Positions 20,217 through 32,786 of a DNA stretch of 64,000 nt are shown here, one piece after another (the stretch's first letter is position 1; every line of letters begins with the position of its first letter). A program made the position numbers and the translations under genes. The stretch comes from Rhypophila decipiens (lineage: Eukaryota > Ascomycota > Sordariomycetes > Sordariales > Naviculisporaceae), in NCBI GenBank assembly GCA_033297075.1, contig MU858045.1, positions 558,001 to 622,000 on the forward strand, given 5' to 3'. Below the pieces are notes generated by a model, which saw only the letters and a list, made by a program, of their open reading frames with translations, ran no database searches and had not been told where the DNA came from.

Positions 20217-23200
20217 TGCGGAACATTCCGTAGCACAAGCTTTCTGTTGTTGTGCGCGAGAAACCAACAAGTTTCACTCACCAGATCGAATCACACATCA
20301 GCCGTCCTGAGTTCGCCGTCCAAGTCCGAAACCGTCATGTCGTTGATATCCGGGGTATAGATGGGACTTTGCTTTTTCTGTGGGAATTTGGGAGCCCAAG
20401 TTCCATGCAGGGCCCAGGGGCCGGTTTTGTTGGCGCCCCTTTGGGTAATGTTATTGTTTACGCACAGACAACTCTATTTAGGGGTGGCTGGCCTGGGCTG
20501 CACTGGTTCAAAACTTCAAACTCGCACTGCACGGATTGAAGGTTGTTGTTCCTTTTATTTTATCGAAAAAGGTGTGTCACGCTGGAAGATCTCTATCCAA
20601 ATCCCCTAATAAATGATTGGTGCATGAGGACATCAAACAGAATGCCACCCGAAGGCCTGAGGTTGGCAGCCATCAAAAAGGCATATTTTGAGGCATGGGA
20701 CTGGGGAAAGGGTAAAAGATCCACGAGAGATGAGCAGGCGTTGGGGCGTTGTTGACCGTCAACCAACCCCATGCACCACCTGTAAGTGGTCGCCTGGGAT
20801 TGGATGATTTGGATCGACAAACCACACAATCCCAGATCCGATAAAGTGATAAGGAAGGATGGGTGTTGATCCAGCTGTCCAATGATCTGAGGGATCGACG
20901 CGACCAAGACTGGGCTATTGAACCTCATCAGAGCTGAAGAAGGCACGAGAGCGGGGTGGTGGTGAACATCGTGACATCCTCAGAGTAACCTCCCGCGTTG
21001 GGTAGCAGTCAACGGGCAGCATGCCGAGTTCTGGCGCGAGGTCGTCTGTCCGGCGTTGATATATTGGTATTTCTGGACCAGCGGTGAGACGAGTAAAAGC
21101 CCTACAGCTCGGTTAAGATACGGGAAAAGGTAACATGATGATGGTTATTCGTCTCCTTCCTGCCTTCAATGAGCGGGGACGGAGTAAGCACTGCCATGGT
21201 GTTGTTCCGAGGCTCACGAGGTGATGGGAAAAGTGCTCAAAAGATGGTGTATCGGGCCAGAGGGCCAGCAAGCATCACCCCGCCCATCCACACAGATGCG
21301 GCTGAAGAATACGACCAGACTGGGGATGGTGGCATGGCGGTGGGCAGGTCGAAGAAGTCCACAGGCATCCACACGACTCAGGCCCATGCCCATGGCATGT
21401 CGGACTCGAAAGTTGTGTCTAAAGAATGATAGTAATCAGCAAATAAAAATCCGATGTAAGAGTTGCATTGCAGCAGCGTTGTGCCAGATTTGATTGTGCC
21501 AGGTTTTGTGCCCTTGTCAAGCAGTAAGGGTCTTGCTTGTGTCTTGTTCTGCCATTTGGTTTTTGAATGAACGATACATTAATATGCCTGAAATAGGTCA
21601 TGAGTTTAGAGCGATTATCCGTATTTGGTGCAAATAAGACCAAATTCGCGGCCGGTATCAGCGGCAACAGGAACAATCCGACGTGACGAGAACTGAGGCG
21701 CGTTGACCGATTGATCTCGCTTGTGTGCTGTGGCAGCCTGACTCCTCGTTGAATGATAATCCTCATGATGGACGAAGACAATGGAGGGTCATGAACAGCA
21801 TGATTGATGCCCAGGACTTGCATTATCGATTTCTCACATCTCCTGGCCGAAGCCTGGCCTTGGGAGGAGCTGGGCGAGGCTGATACGAGAAACGGTTGCA
21901 TGGACAACACACGCAAGTGGCGGGATGGTGCCGTTAAGCCGATGATTGCACGCATCCAGATGCCGATTGCGGGGAGGTCGATTATGTGAAGGACTTGCAT
22001 CGAACGACCAAGGGAAAAACGGCGTCAAGGCTGCGTAACACAAACGATATGTTGGGCGCCGGTGCAGTAGGCAGCCCAAAATAGTATCCATAAACGTACT
22101 CGGTATCCGTAGGGCCATTATTATCCTCTCCCGAGGGCCTGGTCTCCGCCCGTTCACCGACCTTTTTAGTGAGCGGGTAGAAACCCAGAAATTGTCAGTG
22201 AATGGAGCAAAACGGATATGGAGTAATAATTCGTACACCTGTAAACTTTGACCAGTTTGGTGTCTATAAAACACGTGGCCAGGGAGGTATTCGGTGTTTG
22301 TTTAGCGACCATGATCGTGGAGATGTCATAAAAATCGCCCGGAGCGGTGTCACCTTGGCGATGACATGGACGGCTTGGACCCGGAAGATCATCAGCCCTA
22401 GCCCCCAAGCAACAAGCCCCCGCCTTCGGATCCGAACTTGTCGACTTGCCGGGAGGAATCAACCTGGAAGCATGCTCGGCGTTGCGACTTTGTCCCACCA
22501 ACTCAGGGTTGCACTGATTTAGATTGACCACGCTGAGCTTCCTGACAGGGAGTCATTCTGCGGGCATGATCCACGGCTAATCCACTTTGAATCTCTCAGC
22601 TGCTGTCAAGTCAATAAAAAGAAGTCGAGGAAGGATGTGGAACCAATCCAGATGGGAGTATCGGAGTCTGGCCCAGTGAGTAGGAGGTATCCTGCATCGG
22701 AATGATGATGGAGAATAAGACAGCAATTCAGCAGTCATTGTCGCTGTGGCATGATCTGTTGACCTTCTCCCCTTCCAATCGTTAAAAGGGTGTTGCCGTT
22801 GATTTTACTGACGCAAACTTCTTTGAAAATCGGCCGGTGTGGTCTTTGGGCGGTCCTATTGGTTGCCTCTCAGATTTGAATGGGGCAAGGACTGCGCAAA
22901 AGTTAAATATCGCGACTGCTCGATGGGTACGTACCACTACCCGGTCTCCCAACGGATCCGTGTAACCTGGAACTTGGACGATTGAGTGGGTTCCTTCCTC
23001 GGCCCGGAAGTCGGCAGCAGACCATGAACCTCGTCATGGCTTGTCCGTCTGAACATTACCACCAGAGGCTTCACCTTGTGGAGACTTGACCCCTTTACTC
23101 TGCCGACCATGATTAAAAGAACAAGGTGATTTTTGGAGCCCTAAAAGATTAGTGGGAGAACTCCTGTCAATGGCTTCCCAGTGAGGCATAGGTCAAAAGA

Positions 23201-25074
23201 TAACAACAGGGGTCCCACACGCTATGCATCTTTTTTTCAAAAGAAGTGAGCAGGGGAGGATGCCTTTCTGTCAGACTGTCACAAATACCATCAACCGATG
23301 CTGATATGGATGACAGCATGAATGCTATCTTTTTACCAGATGCGTGCAAATCAATTCACTTTCCGAGGCGCGGAGGGCTCAGAGACATTCGCTGATGCAG
23401 TAATATGAATTTTGTCGGTTGAAGGACTTGTACAGCTCCTCACCGGAGACCACCCTTTGGTGACTTTTCACGAAACAAAAGGTCGACCCACGCGCCTGAG
23501 CAATGATCAGTTTTGCAGTTTGCTGCATGAGGGGGCTTATCCAGCCCTTTTTATGCCTCCACAAGCGCCCCTCTTCGATGGCACTCGACAATCGATAGTT
23601 GCAACCCATGCTGCCAAGCTGCCTGGCATTTCCTGGCCAGTCTCGTCTCGTTCGATGAGGTTCTGGGCAGTGGATTTCCACCGAAGTAGCTGCACGGAAA
23701 TAGTAACAGCTTGTGGAGACTGGTTTTCTCTTGAAGAACGCCTCCCAGAGTCACAGAATCTGTTCAATGGGATACAGATGGAAAGGAAGACAAAACAACA
23801 AAAGTTCATGATCAGAATTGGAGTGGATGATACAGAGACGGGGTCTATCAGAATATTTGGATTGTATTTCGTATCCGTGCAGGGCAGTTGCCATGCAGCC
23901 CCGTGTCGGTGGCTGACCGGTATCCTCCCACTCGCACCTCCCTCCACTTCACCCATTCACCCACTCACCGTGCAGCTTCCTTCCCAACCTCACCACGCCT
24001 CACTGGGGCGATTTGCGTCTTTTCTGCATGAGCTCGCGTGCAGACTCTCCGCTTGGCAATTTAATTTCCACATCAGCTGTTGAAACTGCACCAGTCAATT
24101 TCAGCCCATCGTCGACCGCGCTGCCTACCCTTTTACGGATTTCTCCTTACCACATTCGCATCCTCCTTCATCCCTTTCACCACAGTTCGAAAGGAGACGG
24201 CCTCCTTCGTTCAGATATCGACTATCGACTATTGAGTCTAGGCCGACAGTCGTGGACATGGATGTGGGATAGGCCAGTTTGAGGAAATTTACAGGCACCA
24301 CGGCGCCTAGTGATCATTTCCAGGAGTCATGACTGCCTTTAACCGTTTTGGGTATGATTTTCAGACGCTGGAGTGAGGCTCGAGCTTTATTCTCTGGGTT
24401 TTCTTTTTCTGTTTCTGGTGAGCCACCCTTCTCCCGTCTTGTGTTCATGGCGTTCACTGCAAGATGCCGTGATCGGGTCCCGTTCCCCAGAATATGTACT
24501 TGTGCTGCCTCCAGTTCAGCCACAATGCCATTTCAACGGCAGGGCGAGAGAGGAACGGCGCCGGCGGTGGTGAAAGCCATATACAGTGTAGTTCTCCCCG
24601 AAAAAGACCCCTAAAATTCCAGCGATTCAGAGTGCCGATGATGGTCACCCAGTCCCGCCTCCTCCCACAATCTGCCCCCGTCTGGGTCTGCGACTCTGGT
24701 CGGATCACACCCCCTTGCCGCACACCCCTCTGTGTGCTCTGGCCCTCGTAGCAATCTCGTCCTTCAAGCCTCTGCCAGAACCCAATTCTGGCCTGCACCA
24801 CTCATGGATGCTCTCGCGCGCCAGGGAAGGTCCCAAAGAGGCTTGGCCTCTCGCCTACCTCGTGCAGGGTGGTACTCCGTCCAGGGGTACCCCTGTCAAT
24901 CCGCGCTCCCAGGAGCAAAAGGAGCTCAGCACTGCGGTCTTGTCGTCGAGTGACGCTAAATTGGTTCGTATTTTTTGTTTTTTTATGGGTCGCTGTCAGT
25001 CGCCTGGGACTGAGGACGGGTTGTGAGAGCGACTCCTCCTCGGTGTTGACGTTGGTGGGGAACCATCACGGTCT

Positions 25075-25083
25075 TTTATAATA
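25075..25083 (+). promoter_or_regulatory. TATA-like element of the WSC-glyoxal oxidase gene
   Basis: TTTATAATA lies about 128 nt upstream of the start codon and is followed by a CT-rich stretch (TTCTTTTCACGATTTTCTC), a common fungal core-promoter and leader arrangement. The assignment rests on position and sequence only. Confidence 0.45.
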
Positions 25084-25210
25084 GATTCCCATCCCCACAC
25101 GTTCTTTTCACGATTTTCTCTTCAGGTATCCTTACCCGACACTCGTTAGTCCTGTCCTTTTGCTTTGTGTTGCCGTTGCCGTCCTTAGCTGGACGTGTAA
25201 AGTGTTCATC

Positions 25211-28200
25211 ATGCGGTCCACACAAGCAAAGACGCTTGCTTCTTTCTTTCTTTTTTCATCGGTAAGTCGTGTCGCCTGCTTCTTTGGAAAGTGAGCCGTA
25301 GCTGATAGGTATCCCGTCCAGTTATCAACCACACTCGCTCAACTTACGCCACCCGCCAACTTGCCCGGCGCGTGGACTTACCAAGGATGTTACACCGATG
25401 TAGCTGGGAGGACGATTGGTGCGGCAGGGTACGCTGATGCCGTCGGCATGACGAACCAGGCGTGTATCGCCTTCTGCAGCTCCAAGGGATTCCAGTACGC
25501 CGGAACCGAATATTCGCAGGAATGCTTCTGCGGTGAGAGCCTGGCTCCCGCCGCCACCGTGGCGGCCGGCGACTGCACCATGGCCTGCTCCGGAGACGCC
25601 ACACAGCCTTGCGGAGGACCCAGCAGACTCAGCCTGTTCTACAGCTCGGCGCCCGTCGGACCTCAACCCAACCCCGGTGTCAACGGCTTCACCTACATGG
25701 GCTGCTACTCGGAAGGAACCACGGGCCGCACCCTTACCCACCCCATTACGACCATTACCAATGCCGAGATGACAGTTGGACTTTGCACGGCCGCCTGCCA
25801 CACCGCTGGCTACATTCTTGCCGGTGTCGAGTATGGAGGCGAATGCTTCTGCGGTAATACCATTGCCAACGGAGGTGCCCGTGCGACCAGCGGCTGCAAT
25901 ATGCTTTGCAACGGCAACCAGACCGAGTTTTGCGGTGGCGGTAGCCGTCTTAATATCTACAATTACCTGAATCAATTCTCGGCTACATCGTCCAGTGTCT
26001 CGTCGACCAGGTCTTCCACCTCAACCGCCGTCGCAGGTACCACTAGCACTACTGCTGGTACGGGTGTCACTACCTCGACCGGTGGTACTGCAGCAACGAC
26101 GAGCACCGTGTCAACCTCGACTCTTGTGGCAACTGGCCCAGCCCAGCCTCCGACGGTTGGAAACTTCAACTTTTATGGCTGCCGAACCGAGGGAACTGGC
26201 ATCCGCGCCCTCAGCGGAGCTACTTTTGCATCTGACACCATGACGCTCGAGTCGTGCCGCGCTTTCTGTGCGGCATACACTTATTTCGGTGTCGAGTATT
26301 CTCGTGAGTGCTACTGTGGAAACAGCTTCAATGCTGGCTCTCTCCCAGCCGCTGCAGGGGACTGCAGCATGACCTGCATGGGTAACACACTAGAGTTCTG
26401 TGGTGCTGGAAACCGGTTGTCTGTCTACGCCAAGTCCGGTACCCCGCCCCCATCATCCTCGTCCTCGTCCACCGGGACATCGCGCTCTTCGACAGTGACT
26501 GGTGCTACCGCCACTACTTCGACCCCCGCAGCGACCGGCCTTCCCGCAGGATGGGCCTCTTATGGCTGCTACATTGATGGCAGACAGGGCCGCATCCTCA
26601 ACTACCAGGCCCCCGACAGCCAGCTCAACACTCCCGGTCGCTGCGCAAACATCTGCAAGGACCTCGGCTACACCATTTCTGGAACAGAATACTCGGTCCA
26701 GTGCTTCTGCGGCAACAGCATCGTCAACGGCGGCAGCCCGGCGACCAATCAAGCCGAGTGCGGCAACAACTGCGCCGGCGATCCAACTCAGAAGTGTGGT
26801 GGTGGTGACAGGATGAGCATCGTTTCGCAAGGCGCTCCTCAGGTCTTGTTGCCTCCCGCTCCCCAGACTGGAGGTCTCAACGGATCTTGGACCTACGCGG
26901 GATGCGTGCGCGACAACGTCAACGACAAGCGCACCTTCTTCTGGCAGTCGCTGTTCCCTGGTACCATGACTCCCAACAAGTGTCTCACGCGCTGCGCCGA
27001 GTACGGCTACATGGCGGCCGGTATCGAGTACGGTGAGGAGTGCTACTGCGGCGACCCGGCCAACGTGGTCGACACGACCTATTACCGCCCCGAGTCGGAA
27101 TGCAACATTGTCTGCCCTGGCAACTCGTCTTCCATCTGCGGCGGTGGTAGCCGTCTGACCACTTACTTCTGGACCGGCACCCCATTCTACTCTTGGACCT
27201 TCCCCCAGGACTGGCGCGCTGGCCAGTACCAGTTTCTCATCGGCGGTCTGAACATTCCTCTCATGACCATGGAGTCCATCACGGGCAAGGTTCAGTTCAT
27301 CTCCAAGGGCGGCACTGGTCCCGGCAATGAGACAGGTGTCTACGAGCTTGATGTCAGCCTGGCCCAGTCCAACCCCGCGCAGGCCTGGCGTACACTCCAT
27401 CTCAAGACCGATGTCTTTTGCGCTGCAGGCATCACCCTCCCCGACAAGGTTGGTCGCCAACTGACCGTTGGCGGCTGGTCTGGTGACTCAACCTACGGCA
27501 CTCGCCTGTTGTGGCCCGATGGTTCTGCCGGTGTCAAGGGTGTCCGCGACTGGCAGGAGAACGTGGCTGAACTGCATCTGCAGAAAGGCCGTTGGTACCC
27601 ATCAGTCATGATCATGACGAATGGCTCCATTCTGGTTGTTGGTGGCGAGGAAGGTTCCAATGCCGCCGCTGTCCCGAGCATTGAGATCCTCCCTGCCACT
27701 GGCACCGAGCCCATCCGAATGGAGTGGCTCGCTCGTACTGATCCCAACAACCTGTATCCCTTCCTTGCTGTCCTCCCCAGCGGCGGTATCTTTGTCGCTT
27801 ATTACAACGAGGCCCGGATTCTCAACGCTGCCACTTTCGACACCATCAAGACGCTGCCAAACATTCCGGGTGCCGTCAACAATCCTCTTGCAGGCCGCAC
27901 ATATCCTCTTGAGGGAACTGCCGTCTTGCTTCCCCAACGCTATCCCTACAATGAGAACCCGCTCGGTGTTTTGATCTGCGGTGGTTCCTCCAACGGTGGT
28001 GGTTACGCGCTCGACAACTGTGTCTCGACATACCCTGACGCCGCCACCCCCGAATGGAAGATTGAGCGCATGCCCTCCTTCCGTGTCATGCCTTGCATGG
28101 CTCCTCTCCCGGACGGCACATACCTGATTGCCAACGGCGCTAAGCACGGTGTTGCTGGCTTTGGTCTTGCCAACCAGCCCAACCTCAACGCCTTGCTCTA

Positions 28201-28756
28201 CGACCCGACCAAGCCCCTTGGCTCGCGTATCACTGTCATGGCCAATACCACTATTGCCCGCATGTATCACAGTGAAGCCATCACCCTTCTTGACGGTCGC
28301 GTCCTCATCTCGGGCTCCAATCCCGAAGACACGGTCAACCCTGAGGAGTACCGCGTCGAGGTCTTTGTCCCTCCCTATCTCCTTGCACCCGGCAAGGCCA
28401 GACCTACCTTCACACTCGTCGACAAGGACTGGACTTACGGGTCGACCCACACCTTCACGCTTGGACAACCAGCGCAAAATGGCGGCCCCATCACCGTCAC
28501 CCTTCTCGGAGCCGTCTCCAGCACTCACGGCAACTCGATGGGCGCACGTACCATTATGCCTCAGATGTCATGCACTGGCACCTCTTGCACCGTCACCGCT
28601 CCCCCCACCGCTAATATTGCCCCACCGGGATGGTATCAGTTCTTTGTGTTGGACGCAGGTATTCCGGCCGTTGGTGTCTATGTCCGCATTGGCGGTGACC
28701 CTGCTCAGCTTGGCAACTGGCCCAACTTCCCTGATTTCTCTAGGCCGGGTATGTAA
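25211..28756 (+). CDS. Secreted protein: five WSC domains fused to glyoxal oxidase (AA5_1)
   Basis: Exon 1 is 25211-25261 and exon 2 is 25322-28756, with a 60-nt intron (GTAAGT to GTCCAG); 1161 residues. The signal peptide is split by the intron (ASFFLFSS then LSTTLAQ). Five WSC carbohydrate-binding modules begin near residues 34, 138, 297, 427 and 538, each with the pattern Y-x-GC, C-x3-C, EY-x2-(E/Q)C(F/Y)CG and a final CGG/CGA. Ser/Thr-rich linkers separate modules 2-3 and 3-4 and are probably O-glycosylated. The C-terminal half (from about 635) is a copper-radical oxidase. Expected ligands are visible: Cys717 (DVFCAAG) and Tyr776 (RWYPS) of the thioether, Tyr999-His1000 (RMYHSEA) and His1086 (STHGNSMG). 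The family oxidises aldehydes to acids and makes extracellular H2O2. A wall- or glucan-anchored enzyme is inferred from the WSC array. Confidence 0.95.
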
Positions 28757-29766
28757 AGGAGTGACGAGGATATCATGATGTTGTTCCTTCTGTTGCCGCG
28801 ACGGCCGTTGTCTCTTTTTTGCTCTCTCTATATATAGTATAATATATCCGTAATGTCTTTTTTTCTGTATCTGAATGGTTATTTGAAATGGATATTCTTG
28901 GATATGAAATCAGTTCTGCTCTTTTGCGTTTCGTATATATTGCTGCCATCTATTTGTGGCTATGCCTTTTAGGAAACAATCATGACAAGCGCTTCTGTTA
29001 TGAAATGAAACTTTGATGTTCTTGATCAATTGGTTAGGTGGCATAGGTGCCTGGTAACTGTCTATCACATCATGGAAGAGGCATGACCTTTCATCCTGGT
29101 GTCCTGCTTGATGATATTTGTCACCGCGTCTGCCTCGAACCTTTTGTTGAACCTTGGGCTGCCTGTCTGTCCATTGTTTTATCCCAGACTGCCATTCCTG
29201 CAAGATTGTTCACAGTCGCGGACTTGGGTTCGGCTCTCGTCGCTACCTACCTAGTCTGACCTACTTGCATCGCTGTCTATCGGTATTCTGCCAGATGCCG
29301 TTCATCAGGACACAAGCACACGCACACTGCAATAATTGACTGGATGGTTTGTGCCTTGGGCTTTCTGTTCAACCTCGTCCTTCTGATCCATCAATATGTG
29401 CAACAGGTTTCCGTCCTTGTCCCTCTTCTTGATCCTCTCATAGCAATGGACGTTTTTCCGGGCTTCAATTCCCCGCCCCAAGGTGAGATTCAGCCACGAC
29501 TAACTAATTAAGCAGCGTATGACATATGATGTAGTATTATTTGGTTCATGGGCTGGCTGCGTTCTGTGCTTTTGCAGGCTCACGCGGCACATCCTAGTAT
29601 ATCTCTTCTTTGGTTTTATTGCTCGGAATGTGACTGTTGAGTGTCTAATCGTCTTCATACGATATTTGGAAAAATTACCATCTTATATGTATTCTCGTTA
29701 CCCCTGAATCTTCCAACGAGTAAGAAAGCTCCATTGCCACAATGTGAGTCTTTGAGAGAAAATATC

Positions 29767-30004
29767 GATAAATTCCCCTATCTCTCCAGAGCTTCTTGAA
29801 CTCCTCACAGAAGTATTCGAGGTAAGCAAGACCTCTTATTAACGCTTGTAAAAGAACCGTAACCATCTCGAATCATTTCTCTAGAGCAGCATCACTTTCA
29901 CAGATTCGGGCTGGAACACGCCGTACCATACCGAGCTGCGCTCTGACGGCTGCCAGGACTCTGGTGACTACGTCCCGCTGCGAATGTGCGCTTCTGGTGT
30001 TTAG
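29767..30004 (+). pseudogene. Possible F-box-like gene remnant
   Basis: The short stretch PISPELLELLTEVFE is followed by a GTAAGC donor-like site near 29821, an acceptor-like TTCTCTAG near 29884, and a second open stretch SSITFTDSGWNTPYHTEL that stops at about 30004. The first stretch recalls the start of fungal F-box domains. There is no clean start codon and the rest of such a gene is missing, so this would be a fragment. It could be chance. Confidence 0.2.
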
Positions 30005-32772
30005 CCTCCTTCAAGGGGTCTTGTCAAGTTTGCATGAGCTGACAAATGGCTGTCAGATGAAGCAATTCCCAGCTTGTCATCTTGGTTGTCGTGCTTCTTC
30101 CCGAATGTCCTCTCTAGTAGATCTCGCCGATAACTTGCTCGTCCCTGTGATGCTCTTTGGTAAGCAAGGGCCGGTGAGGCATTCAGATTCGCGATTTTCC
30201 CAAAGAGGTAATTCGTAAACAGACAATTTTCCCCAACAGCGTCGTCTTACATAATCTTGAACAAAGACCTGACTGTGTCAAGCAAATAAAGTGATGACTG
30301 CCTCATAGGCATGCATACAAATTCTCCGACGCGGGTTCGGGCTGAGACCAAGTTGATCAGAACCAGGCGGTCAATATACATGTATCTGACCAATGTGCCA
30401 GCGAGATAGGACCAGTTTGGCTTTTTTGATCATGTCGAGCAACGTAATATCGTCAATTTGACTCAATACAGGTATGGACATACAGAAGCCTGATATGACC
30501 TATGTGAGGTATGCAGGCTGTAGGAATGCCCCGGGTACTCTGGTTCAAAGTTATACCAAACTGGCTTGTATCTTTCTGGAAGTTGGTGACATAGCCGCCG
30601 CCCGAGATGTGTTACCTCCATGGCCCCCTTAGCGGCCCAGCCTCTCTATCTCTTCTGGCAGACCAGGCCGGTCCGGTACTTTGGTGCAGGAAACCCGGGC
30701 AATCATGTACACAGACCGGGCAATCATTAGCCCACAAACCTCCAATAGTCCGGATCAGGATCCAAATACATATGACCCCAGCAGGCAAGAACCATAATTA
30801 GCCCTCATAACCGAAACGGAAGGTCCAGAGCTCTCGACATTGACTCGAGTTGGGCAATACAACCAACCTCTTGGAGGATTGGTCATGGGCATTGAAATCG
30901 TACACATTTTCGGGAAGAAATGATTCCATACCTCCTCCATAGATTTCCGGAAAACCTGCGAGTTTGAACATGATCCAATTCTCCTAGCTGCATTTGATAC
31001 GCGGCCAAAAGACCCGACCACTGTTAATATTACCAGACAGGTCATCATTATCATAGAGATCTAGACCCTGCCGATGGCACCAGAGCGGGTACGGTTTTAT
31101 ATTTATATCTTCACGACAACCAAAGCACCACCACCACCTCCCTGATCTTATATGTACATACTCTCTTGCAGCAATCCTCGCAGGCAGCAGTTTAAAGGGT
31201 CCAGCCAGCCAGTCTTGACAGCAATCTGTTTCCTAACCTCTTTAATCCACATGTGATCGCCAACGAGGTAGTCGCAATCACTGATGGCCTATATTCTAGA
31301 CCTCTCCGCCCCCATATGTAGGACTTTCGATGGCAGATCAATCATAGGAAGCAAAATATTGATCCTTCTCGAGGAGAGACACGCAAATATTTTATCAAGC
31401 ATCGTCTCGATCATGCGAACGTGCCCATGTTGAAACTTGCAGGAAGGATTGCATTGCGTATATAGAACCTGAGGATCATAGCTACCACGTCAAGGTTCTA
31501 GACCACTCAGGGAAGCTATCATTAATCTGAAGAGGTACAACGGAGGCGGGGCCGGCGGCTATGCCATGGTTCTTTTTCTTTTTTCTTTCTTTTTTTTGTG
31601 GGCTGCGATATCCATCACCTCATCCTCAGTGAGGGTGAGAGAAAAGTGCATACTAACAGGCAATAGAGTCACCTCCGCAATAGTTCAAAGCTCAATGACC
31701 AAATATTTCGGACTCCTTCTATGAAGATATGGCACCACTTGATGTATGAAGTGAGATCAGCATCAAGCAATTTATCCAGTCCCATAACCCCCTCGAGGCG
31801 GCGGCCCAGAACGGTACCGCATTTCCTTCCCTATGATGGTACCGACACGGGGGGTAGTTGTGATGCAAGCGGGCTGGGACACGTAGTTAGTTATCCTTGC
31901 CTGGGTACCTATGATTGCAACTGATAGTTGGCTTAATATCTGATGCGGTTTATTCGTTGGAAAGTCCTTCCCAGTAATCCACATAATGCATTGGCTTAGG
32001 TATTTCTTCCAAAAGGTACGATGGGAGATCAAAGCCTAAGCAATGGTAGGTATTTATTGCTTTATCATGTTTCGAAAAGGTAGTTTGGTTCTTCCGTTAG
32101 CCTTGCCAGCCATAGACAAGGATGAAGAAGAGGAATCCGCAACTGCATTCATAGCTGGTGAGTCCTCAAAAGAGCCCCTCGCCAATACCTGGCGATAAGA
32201 CCGCTCTTTCTTCTTGGTCAACTCCGTTTATGTCTTGACTCTTGAGTGGAGACTCGAAACACCAAACGTGAAGTCCGGGTTGGAGGTCATGACCATCTTC
32301 CTATCCGTACGTCTCTTGTTTTCGTTGGCCAGATGTTGAGACCTCGGAATTTAGGCAGACAGACCCAAGTACCTACCTACCTTATGCACCTACTCTAAAT
32401 CTTACTCTTATGCTTAAAAAATGATGCCTCAAAGTTAGGTTTCGCGTCCTGTAGTCGGTATTGTTGGCCGACAACATCAGCACCTTATCCTGACCGTCAG
32501 GATCAATTTGCTCGCTAAGCTGACACACACAAAGATACCGGACGTACCGACTACTTATCGTTCTTTGCACTTCTCGTACAGTACATAAACGCTAAGAAGG
32601 ACTTTGGTTGTTAATTATGAACAACCCTCACTACACGTATCTTGCACATATCTGTTCACGTTTACTGACGGGCATTGCTAGCAACATGTGACCTCGATTC
32701 TCAAGTGAACTACCCAAAAAGGGAAAACAATCTCAATATGGGCATTACATAAACATCGAGTCAGACAAATGT

Positions 32773-32786
32773 CCCCCCCCCCCCCC
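32773..32786 (+). repeat. C14 homopolymer
   Basis: Fourteen consecutive C residues in a gene-poor region. The length may be affected by sequencing or assembly error. Confidence 0.9.

Larger units (their letters stand above)
17575..25210. other. Gene-poor region of about 7.6 kb
   Basis: No gene can be supported. The region contains a tRNA-like relic and a 14-bp inverted repeat near 17.8-17.9 kb, a 60-codon coiled-coil-like open stretch at 20037-20216, and several frames of 150-220 codons (19098-19568, 21419-22000, 23412-24083) with no recognisable motif. The last few hundred bases before 25211 are the glyoxal oxidase promoter. Broken coding traces suggest decayed genes, but none can be named. 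Confidence 0.55.

Noticed and set aside
23412..24083. 223-codon plus-strand frame
   Set aside because: It begins at TTG, has no recognisable domain, and its last third is Pro/Ser/His-rich like translated intergenic DNA. It remains possible but unsupported.
25325..28528. Long minus-strand open frames (up to 335 codons) opposite the glyoxal oxidase gene
   Set aside because: They are complementary shadows of a GC-rich coding exon, have odd Gly/Arg/Val composition and lack motifs or splice logic; the plus strand carries a clear family protein.
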